64,000 bases of DNA. It comes from Notolepis coatsorum. Lineage: Eukaryota > Chordata > Actinopteri > Aulopiformes > Paralepididae. The position numbers were made by a program, and so were the translations under genes. The DNA lies in contig OZ020598.1 in NCBI GenBank assembly GCA_963971535.1, positions 87,886,412 through 87,950,411 of the forward strand, written 5' to 3'. Shown here one piece after another: positions 55,353-64,000 of this stretch; position 1 is the stretch's first letter, and the number at the start of each line of letters is the position of its first letter. The notes below the pieces were generated by a model. The model saw only the letters and a list, made by a program, of their open reading frames with translations. It ran no database searches and had not been told where the DNA came from.

Positions 55353-55509
55353 GCTACCAGTATAGCAAAACATTTCATATTGTTTCAGTATTTTCAACTG
55401 TTGGTCTGGTTGATATGTCTATTGTTGACATGTCTTATTTGTACATGAAAGTTTTGCTTCGTTTACACAATAAAGATGCTGTTTGTGAAAAAATAATGTA
55501 TAATATCTG

Positions 55510-55760
55510 GACTGATTCACAGTGCCCCAGGTAGCGATCCACTGTACCCCGTTACTGGGGCACAGTGGATCAAATATATTTTTACATTCAACCCCATCTC
55601 AGCATTTCATATTTGGCAGTTGGCAGGATATGATAGACATGTTTTATAGAGAACATATTCCGCTATCAATTCCACAATAGACCAGAACCATGCTGTCATC
55701 AAGCCAGGAAAAATGCTGAAATATAAGATTTCTGATCCACTGTGCCCCGGTCTCCCTACT
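55510..55760. mobile_element. Cluster of GGGGCACAGTGGATC transposon-end motifs
   Basis: The motif or its complement occurs at 55514-55530, 55536-55551, 55556-55573 and 55733-55750. GATCCACTGTGCCCCGGTC at 55735 is the reverse of 42433-42450. Opposed copies 55536/55556 form a small inverted repeat. It looks like abutting ends of a DNA transposon family. Confidence 0.5.
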
Positions 55761-55771
55761 GTGTCAACCAC

Positions 55772-55965
55772 AGTATACTGGCAGGTAATGTCAACCACAG
55801 TATACTGGCAGGTAATGTCAACCACAGTATACTGGCAGGTAATGTCAACCACAGTACAACTGGCAGGTAATGTCAACCACAGTAATACTGGCAGGTAATG
55901 TCAACCACAGTACAACTGGTAAGTAATCACACCCACAGTACTACCGGCAGGTAATGTCAACCACA
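55772..55965. repeat. 27-bp minisatellite (about 7 units)
   Basis: The unit is GTCAACCACAGTATACTGGC followed by AGGTAAT. Three exact copies are followed by variants with ACAACTGG or AATACTGG. A single unexpanded unit occurs at 42393-42425 in the related transposon fragment. Confidence 0.93.
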
Positions 55966-56518
55966 AATCCTTTTAGGATCTGCTCAACACCAGTATTTAT
56001 TTATCCATGATAGCCTATTCTTAGGACTCATACATATTCTGCTCATCCATAATTCTCTTGATTATAATCAAGTATTAAACACTCATATGTACCAGTAATT
56101 AAACGCTACAGGGGGTGTGAAACCCAATCTCTTGACTACAGTACTTAGTTTGCCTATGCGAAAGTTAATGGAATTGACTATTAATAAGCAATGGATTAAC
56201 TGTGAAATATGTATTGGGTAATCCTTGAGCGCAGTGGCAAATGAAATGTCTGAACTGACGGCTCCACTCACTTCAGGATTACACACATCAGTTTTCTCAA
56301 ATATAATTTGCAACAGTGGTACGATGGGGAGTAATCTGGCATTTCTCCCTGAAATCCTCTATATAGATATCGTGGTATCATTTGGTTTCTGCTGCACGCT
56401 GGCTGTCGAGCTATAGCCTACATAGTGGGCTTCGCCAGCGGCCTAGAGCCAAGGAGAAAGGAGGGTGAGCAGTGCAGAGCGAGGCTCTGAGAGGCAGCAC
56501 CACCACACGTGAGTCTGG
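55966..56518. other. Unassigned sequence
   Basis: No element or gene was recognised. Short open frames lack motifs. Confidence 0.45.
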
Positions 56519-56940
56519 TAGGAGAGGAGAGGAGAGGAGAGGAGAGGAGAGGAGAGGAGAGGAGAGGAGAGGAGAGGAGAGGAGAGGAGAGGAGAGGAGA
56601 GGAGAGGAGAGGAGAGGAGGAGGAGGAGGAGAGGAGAGGAGAGGAGAGGAGAGGAGAGGAGAGGAGAGGAGAGGAGAGGAGAGGAGAGGAGAGGAGAGGA
56701 GAGGAGAGGAGAGGAGGAGAGGAGAGGAGAGGAGAAGAGAGAGATTAGAGGAGAAGAGAGGAGTGGAGAGAGGAGAGGACTGGAGAAGAGTGGAGAGGAG
56801 AGGAGAGGAGAGGAGAGGAGAGGAGAGGAGAGGAGAGGAGAGGAGAGGAGAGGAGAGGAGAGGAGAGGAGAGGAGAGGAGAGGAGAGGAGAGGAGAGGAG
56901 AGGAGAGGAGAGGAGAGGAGAGGAGAGGAGAGGAGAGGAG
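56519..56940. repeat. (GGAGA)n pentanucleotide array, about 420 bp
   Basis: A GGAGA array with a GGAGGAGGAG interruption at 56617-56630 and degenerate units at 56733-56790. The plus strand is pure purine, so it is a candidate for triplex (H-DNA) formation. Open frames of RRGEE and LLSSP repeats are artefacts. Confidence 0.97.
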
Positions 56941-57919
56941 GTTGAGCAGTGCTCGAGCTTCACTGGGGACTAAGTGGAGTGAGTCTTCAAACATGGATGT
57001 GGAGGGTGGTATGTGGGAACGCAGAGGGGTTTTAAATGTTCTCCAGGACCTCCAGAGAGGGGAGGTGTGACATAAGCTGCTAGGGTGACGCACGTTCACA
57101 TTAAAATAAGCCATAGCTCTATTTTAACTATTTATCTCCTTTCAAATTAGTGGCCTGGTTGGTTTTTCTGTTACTGATTATAAGAACACATGCAGTCAAA
57201 CGCACTGCCATTGTACATCAGGAACCCTGCCTCTTCAGAAAACGTAAATAAAGTACTAATCGACGATCAAAAAAATCTAAAAGGTACATAATGTACGTTA
57301 TGTTATAGCCATGAGTAATATATTTATGTAACGTATTGGCAAAAGTCCAAAACAAACACCGTGAAGTTAGGGTTAAGGTTAGGCTTTGGGCAGTAGCGTC
57401 TGGCCACTAGGGGCGCTGGGGCGCCGCCCCCCCTGGTTGAGAGCAATGAGAGAGTAGGAGAAGAAGAACTTGTGTTTTTTTATTTTAGATATTTTGAAGG
57501 CTTGAAGCCCTAAAAATAAACTAAACATGTTTAAAATGAATAATAATTACTATTAAAATGCACAATAACGTTAATATAGCAATAAATATAGTATAAATCA
57601 TTGTTTTTTTAATGCTATTCTAATCTCCTCCCCCTCGTTTGTGATTGACGTCAGGGCATCCAGGGCGCTAGACAAAACGCACTGAGTAGGCGTCACTGTG
57701 CACAAGCGGCCAATGTAATGAATCTAGTAAATACATTTTAGCCTATCAATGGTCATAAATATGATCTGGGGGGCGGGCTTGGTGGGGCTGGGGGGGTCGC
57801 GGTTTCTGGCGCTCTGGACAAGCAAGCACTGCACTGCACTGCACAAGCACTGTGTGTTCACTCGTCAGCAGTTGCATAAGACTTGCCTTGTTGCCTGGTT
57901 TCGGTTTATAGTTAGCTAC
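56941..57919. other. Unassigned; likely 5' part of a hAT element at right
   Basis: The short segment 57390-57450 (GGCGCTGGGGCGCCGCCCCC) and 57655-57680 resemble GC-rich subterminal sequence of hAT elements. The transposase start at 57920 follows. Nothing else was recognised. Confidence 0.35.
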
Positions 57920-58045
57920 CATGGATAATTCTGTTAACTTAAATCCATCAAAGCAACACCATTTGAAAGACGGACACTGCAAGAAAAACTCAGATTGAAA
58001 GAACTTGGACAGAGGAAGGCAATATATATTCGGTCGTTTTCCAGG
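57920..58045 (+). pseudogene. Second ZMYM1-like hAT transposase, N-terminal scrap
   Basis: ATG 57920 gives MDNSVNLNPSKQ. After one shift it reads PFERRTLQEKLRLKELGQ and then IRSFSRSWL, the pattern seen at the start of ZMYM1-like hAT transposases (compare PFSRRTFNEKMDIVQ at 46370). It is cut off at about 58045 by AT-rich sequence. Confidence 0.5.
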
Positions 58046-59689
<1,644 letters not shown>

Positions 59690-59755
59690 CAGTGCCTCTG
59701 TCCCCAGTGAAGGACAACACTGCCTCTGTCCCCATGCAGTGAAGGACAACACTAC
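59690..59755. repeat. Short tandem repeat, about 31-38-bp unit
   Basis: GTGAAGGACAACACTGCCTC-type units recur three times, separated by CTGTCCCC(ATGCA). Confidence 0.8.
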
Positions 59756-59789
59756 ACTCAGTAGTACTAATTTGTATATTTTGTACCCA

Positions 59790-60226
59790 GTTTAATCACC
59801 TGTACATTGTATGTTGCTGTTGAACTTTACTGCTTTTGCACTTTGGTTGGATGCCAAACCTCTTTTCGTTGTACTGTACTTGTGCTGTATATAATAATAA
59901 TAATAATTCATTTAATTTATATAGCGCTTCTCAATAACCCGAAGTCGCTGACAGTAGTCGGGAGCAGGAGTACAAACAAAGAAACGAAAGCAAAGAAACA
60001 AAAACAAAAACAACAAAGAAACAAAAACAAAAGGAACATGAGACCATGGGGGGGAACAGGGGAGACAGCCTGATAGCACAAAAGAAGACTGGAGACAGAC
60101 ATCAATCAGGTTTATATATATGATTATATATCAATCATATAATGACAATAAATTTTAATCTAATCTAATCTAATCTAATCTAATCTAATCTAATCTAATC
60201 TAATCTAATCTAATCTAATCTAATCT
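59790..60226 (+). mobile_element. LINE 3' end with (TAATC)n tail
   Basis: TTGCACTTTGGTTGGATGCC at 59836 continues into CTTTTCGTTGTACTGTACTT. It resumes at about 60140 as AATGACAATAAATTTTAATC, a 3' end seen in many fish LINE copies, with a TAATC tail of about 14 units at 60156-60226. Inserted between is 59885-60135, which starts with ATTTATATAGCGCTTCTCAA and ends A-rich, another retroelement end. Confidence 0.6.
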
Positions 60227-60230
60227 AGAT

Positions 60231-60649
60231 TAGGGGTGGAAGGATACGAGATACGATACTGTGACGAATTTGGCCCTTGATAACAATAATATCACGATAC
60301 ACAATATCTGTGATAATTGATATATTGCAAGAAATGTTATCTACGATACATCTCAATATGTATCGATACAATGTAACAAAAATACCAATAAAAAGGCCAA
60401 CAAATTTAATTATGTATTTAATTACAGAATTTTCATGAAAGCCCATGCATCAGATTAGTTAGTGTGCATCAAAAACTCGCTACTGGCACACATTTCTATT
60501 GCAGTATAATGGGATTGTCAAGCTAATTTTATTTGAACATTTATTTATTTATTTTAGAATATCGATACTTGGCGCCAGTGTATCGATAACGTGTCAGAAG
60601 AGGAAGTACGACAATATATCGCAGTATCTATGTCTTTGTCCCACCCCTA
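60231..60649. mobile_element. hAT MITE with TAGGGGTGG ends (419 bp)
   Basis: The ends are TAGGGGTGGAA and CCACCCCTA. The flanking 8-mers ATCTAGAT and ACATAGAT agree at 6 of 8. ATCGATAC/GTATCGAT motifs are repeated in both subterminal zones. The left end sits exactly at the end of the TAATC tail. Confidence 0.75.
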
Positions 60650-61150
60650 ACATAGATGCGTCTTGTCTTCCACTGTGGCTTCTGAAACAGTGTTCTGCAA
60701 CAGTTGTACATCAGTTTGTACTCCAGTCCTGTGTTGCTCTCTAAGTAGCGAGTAAAATGTTCACAAGACTTACTGATGCTTATTGCAGCTTAGACACAGG
60801 GAGTGATTCCCTAACACCCAATCCTAAAAAAAAATCTGTTTCAAAACTGATGCAACAGGACTGAAAAAACAAGGCCATTATTTATGTCTCCCGGGTGGAG
60901 AGACAGGGTGTCCTCTATTCAGTTTGCAATTGATTCTAAACCAACCGGAATACAGAATATATTCAATCAATGTGTTCTCGTCAATGTGTGAAGTACAGCC
61001 ATGTCAATATGTGCCTCTCTCTCTCTTTGCATGTACTACTGACGTCGGCTACTGTAGTTTAGGAGATAAAATGACATCTATTGAGTGTCTTTCTTTTCAT
61101 TTTTTCAAGCAGAGCAGAAAGTCATTATCCTCTATTTAGTGGGGTGCGGC
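60650..61150. other. Unassigned sequence
   Basis: No gene, repeat or element end was recognised. Confidence 0.45.
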
Positions 61151-61378
61151 GGGGCTGGGCGATTCTTGCTAAAATGTGAATCATGATTTTTCTCTCTAAG
61201 AATTGAGATCACGATTCTCTCACACGATTCTTATTTTTTCAATAAAATCATTTATTGCACTCTTTCTTAAACAGACATAACATAATAATATGAAAGTGCT
61301 TGATTAAACTTAAAAATCTCTTGTAACATACAAAATAACTCAAGTCAGAATCGTCATCATTTAAAAAAGTAAAGTAAA

Positions 61379-61429
<51 letters not shown>

Positions 61430-61546
61430 CATTTTAATAAATTTCTTTATTAAAAATTTTTTTAATAAAAGAAAAATCGTCATCATTTATAAATGAGATT
61501 GCATATGAATCGAGATCAAAATTTTTTTTATTAATTGCCCAGCCCT
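61151..61546. mobile_element. hAT-like MITE with GGGCTGGGCRATT ends
   Basis: Left GGGCTGGGCGATT and right AATTGCCCAGCCC are inverted repeats. GAATCATGATT and GAGATCACGATT motifs recur subterminally. No TSD could be confirmed. It contains a TA microsatellite. Confidence 0.65.
61383..61426. repeat. (AT)n microsatellite
   Basis: About 44 bp of AT dinucleotide inside the MITE. Confidence 0.95.
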
Positions 61547-61711
61547 CAGTAGACACAAATTGATGCGAAAGTAAAATTTCATCTTGGGGCAAATCTTTTT
61601 ACTGAAAATGACAGTAGTAGCCGCACACCCAGGTTTTTAGATCTCTGAGCTCTGCCCTCTCAGTCCCCCTTCTGTTCCTTCTGAGATCATTGGCCATGTG
61701 AGACTGATTAA
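61547..61711. other. Unassigned spacer
   Basis: No recognised feature. Confidence 0.4.
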
Positions 61712-62105
61712 CCTGTTCCACCCCACGGCCACGGTACCGACCCCTTTTTGACATTATTATCATATATTAGTATTTTTATGAGTGATGCAATAAATTAACG
61801 TTTTTAAAATCAAACGTTTTCAAGTATTATTATCACTACTATGTCACAAATACATGTAGAATGTAAAACGTTAGGTTGGCAATAGTTTAGCAATAGGTTA
61901 AAAGTGAGTTTATATCATTTTAAGTTTTTATTTTTCACTCGCGTTTTTGACGCTGAAGCGTAAATGGAAATGTTGAACCATGGGAATTGTAGTTTTTTTG
62001 CGGCCATTTTGAAGAGCGCCTCGCCAGCTATCTGCCAGCGTCGGAATTTCTCAAAACTACACTTCCTGTGGTCCACTATGGTCGTTCAAAGTTCGGCGTT
62101 CTGAA
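61712..62105. mobile_element. Partial TTAA MITE with CATGGGAATTGTAGTT module
   Basis: It starts at TTAACCTGTTCC, is followed by a CGGCC-rich stretch and an AT-rich middle, and contains ACCATGGGAATTGTAGTTT. It then ends without a clear right terminus. It is related in inverse orientation to 25750-26150. It appears to be truncated by the LINE-C 3' end at about 62108. Confidence 0.5.
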
Positions 62106-62107
62106 TT

Positions 62108-64000
62108 AATAAGATAAGATATTCCTTTATTGATCCCCTTGGGGAAATTCAGGCATCATAGCAGCATGGGGGGGAGGGGGGAGGGGTACAGGTAGTAAAA
62201 CAACACAGTATACAGGTAGTAAAAGACAACACAGGCAGTGTAAACAATTTGATCAATATGGTCAATATAATTTACTATCTGACTAGCTGAGGAATATTCA
62301 CATTATTCACAGTGTCACATGAGGTGCAGTATGCAAGAGGTAGTGTTATAATAATTTACTATCTACTGAGTATACATTAATCAAAGTACCAGGGTAGTCT
62401 ACTTTGTCCCCCTTGGGTTCCTATAAGTCCCAGGTCAATGTCTGGTAGCAGTCGCTGTCGCTGCCCCCTGTTGTGGGGCCTGGAGGCTGCTAGTCGCTGC
62501 CCACTGTTGTGGAGCCTGATGGCCGCTGGTATGAAGGACTGTCCGAGGCGGTTAGTTGAGTGTCGGGGGGGGATGAGTCTGTGGCTGAACGAGCTTCTCA
62601 TCTTGACTAGCTCGTCGTAGAGGGGGTGGTAGGGGTTCTCCATGATGGCATCCAGCTTCCTTATCATCCCCCTCTCTACCATCACCTCAAGTCTAGGTAG
62701 CTCGACTCCCACCACAGAGCTAGCCTTCCTCACCAGCTTGTTGAGCTTGTTGGTGTCCCTTGAGTTGATGTAGCCTCCCCAGCATGCCACAGCATAGAAG
62801 AGGATGCTGGCCACAACAGACTGGTAAAAAGACTGCAGCAGTTTGTTGCACACATTGAAGGACCTGAGTCTCCTCAGGAAGAACAGCCTGCTCTGTCCCT
62901 TCCTGTAGAGGGCCTCTGTGTTGTCCGACCAGTCCAGTTTATTGTTCAGGTGTACCCCAAGGAACTTGTATGAGTCCACCATCTCCACATCCACCCCTCG
63001 GATGGAGATGGGAATCGGGGGGGGCCTCTTCTTGCCCCTCCGGAAGTCCACCACCAGCTCCTTGGTCTTACTGGTGTTGAGTTGGAGGTGGTTGCTGTCG
63101 CTCCACCCCACGAAGCTCTCCACCAGGGCTCTGTACTCCTCCTCATCATCGTCGGTGATGTAGCTTACGATGGAGGAGTCGTCTGAGAACTTCTGCAGGT
63201 GGCACCCGCTGGAGTTGCGGCAGAAGTCTGAGGTGTAGAGGGTGAAGAGGAAGGGTGACAGCACAGTTCCCTGGGGGGCGCCGGTGTTGCTCACCAGTAC
63301 GTCAGACTGACTGTCCTTTAGTCTGACGTACTGTGGCCTCTCAGTGAGGTAGTCCTTGATCCAGGCCACCAAGCCGTGCTCCAGCTGCATCGCAGAGAGC
63401 TTCTCCGCTAGCAGTGACGGCTGGATGGTGTTGAAGGCGCTGGAAAAATCAAAGAACATGATCCTCACTGAGCTGCGCGGCTTTTCCAGGTGCGTGTACG
63501 CTCTGTGGAGCATGTAGATGATGGCATCCTCCACCCCGATGTTTGCCTGGTATGCAAACTGCAGGGGGTCGAGGGAGTCACGCACCAGGGGCTTGAGGTG
63601 TTGCAGGACCAGTCTCTCAAACGTCTTCATGACGTGTGACGTCAGAGCGACTGGCCTGTAGTCGTTGGGGGTGCTGGGACGTCCCTTCTTGGGCACCGGG
63701 ACAATGCAGGAGGTCTTCCAGAGCTGGGGCACCCTCTCCAGCCTCAGGGAGAGGTTGAAAAGATGCTGGAGCGGTGCTGCCAGCTGCTCTGCACATACCT
63801 TGAGCACCCTGGGATTGGTGTTGTCCGGTCCTCTGGCCTTGTTCACATTAATTTTGGAGAGCTGCCTACTGACCTGACTGGTTGTGATCGTCAGGGTTGG
63901 GGGTGGTGGGCAGTCTGCTGGTGTTGGGGGTGGGGTGCCGTTGCTGATGGGTGTGGGGGGGTGGGGGGTGGGGGGGCTGCTTTGTAGGTGTGATCTGGTG
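62108..64000 (-). mobile_element. LINE-C, 5' end beyond the window
   Basis: A non-LTR element on the minus strand. Its 3' end is at about 62108, where AATAAGATAAGATATTCCTT marks a reversed polyadenylation-like tail. It has a 270-bp 3' UTR and an ORF that continues past the window end. The clade was not determined. Confidence 0.85.
62377..64000 (-). CDS. LINE-C reverse transcriptase (partial, N-terminus outside)
   Basis: About 540 codons are visible and open to the window edge, so no start is given. A proline-rich stretch (63850-64000) precedes KINVNKARGPDNTNPRVLK. The RT blocks are KTSCIVPVPKKGRPSTPNDY, RPVALTSHVMKTFERLV, LQFAYQANIGVEDA, MFFDFSSAFNTIQPS (Asp present), GAPQGTVLSPFLFTLYTSD and LQKFSDDSSIVSYI. 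The catalytic box is FSDD with both Asp retained at about 63178-63189. SYKFLGVHLNNKLDW and a C-terminal region with FIPAAIRLHNS follow. No stop is seen, so it is possibly young. Confidence 0.88.
   Translation of the reverse strand, partial: TRSHLQSSPPTPHPPTPISNGTPPPTPADCPPPPTLTITTSQVSRQLSKINVNKARGPDNTNPRVLKVCAEQLAAPLQHLFNLSLRLERVPQLWKTSCIVPVPKKGRPSTPNDYRPVALTSHVMKTFERLVLQHLKPLVRDSLDPLQFAYQANIGVEDAIIYMLHRAYTHLEKPRSSVRIMFFDFSSAFNTIQPSLLAEKLSAMQLEHGLVAWIKDYLTERPQYVRLKDSQSDVLVSNTGAPQGTVLSPFLFTLYTSDFCRNSSGCHLQKFSDDSSIVSYITDDDEEEYRALVESFVGWSDSNHLQLNTSKTKELVVDFRRGKKRPPPIPISIRGVDVEMVDSYKFLGVHLNNKLDWSDNTEALYRKGQSRLFFLRRLRSFNVCNKLLQSFYQSVVASILFYAVACWGGYINSRDTNKLNKLVRKASSVVGVELPRLEVMVERGMIRKLDAIMENPYHPLYDELVKMRSSFSHRLIPPRHSTNRLGQSFIPAAIRLHNSGQRLAASRPHNRGQRQRLLPDIDLGLIGTQGGQSRLPWYFD

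Noticed and set aside
56443-57114. Repetitive RRGEE and LLSSP proteins
   Set aside because: Translation of the GGAGA pentanucleotide array, with no independent coding evidence.

Overview
The window looks like a teleost fish chromosome segment made almost entirely of transposable elements, satellites and microsatellites. The organism is inferred from the repeat set: an L2-clade LINE with a TGTAA-type tail, a BEL/Pao LTR retrotransposon, many hAT and TTAA-targeting (piggyBac-like) elements, a PIF/Harbinger-like MITE, tRNA-derived SINEs and long CA/GT, CT, GGAGA and AATCT arrays. I found no host protein-coding gene, no genuine tRNA or rRNA gene and no CRISPR. Species cannot be named from this sequence.

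Layout. 1-7.5 kb: LINE 3' fragments, two SINEs with clear target-site duplications (TSDs), a hAT MITE (2878-3787) and a 1.57-kb Harbinger-like foldback element (4984-6549). 7.5-21.7 kb: a 15-bp satellite in three blocks. Between the first two blocks lies a damaged LINE (LINE-A, 8083-13045) carrying a 2.77-kb DNA transposon, which holds a 974-bp near-perfect palindrome. The satellite block 13048-21747 is split by a full-length L2 retrotransposon (15869-20806). That L2 has 5.7 apparently identical 280-bp tandem 5' monomers and an uninterrupted 974-codon endonuclease/reverse-transcriptase ORF. 23-26 kb: a TTAA MITE and a hAT MITE. 26.2-39.8 kb: a TTAA element carrying a LINE with an internal deletion, a young BEL/Pao element (28612-37721, near-identical 1.4-kb LTRs, tRNA-Tyr primer site), a hAT fragment and a LINE with a SINE inside it. 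39.9-44 kb: two more TTAA elements and LINE tails. 44-54 kb: a ZMYM1-like hAT transposase pseudogene broken by four insertions. Two different hAT MITEs sit back to back at one target site, and another hAT element holds a TTAA element that in turn holds a 5'-inverted LINE-A. 54-64 kb: a fragment of a DDE-transposase-associated ORF, minisatellites, long microsatellites, more hAT MITEs, and a LINE on the minus strand that runs off the right end.

How the parts relate. The insertions can be ordered by nesting. The ZMYM1-like hAT and the 15-bp satellite are old hosts. The L2 and BEL/Pao elements are the youngest autonomous-looking elements, with intact ORFs and near-identical internal repeats. The best leads are the tandem-monomer 5' region of the L2, the triple TGCTAGAG duplication at 44.4-46.2 kb, the 5'-inverted LINE-A copies, and a YVDN in place of YVDD in the BEL/Pao polymerase.
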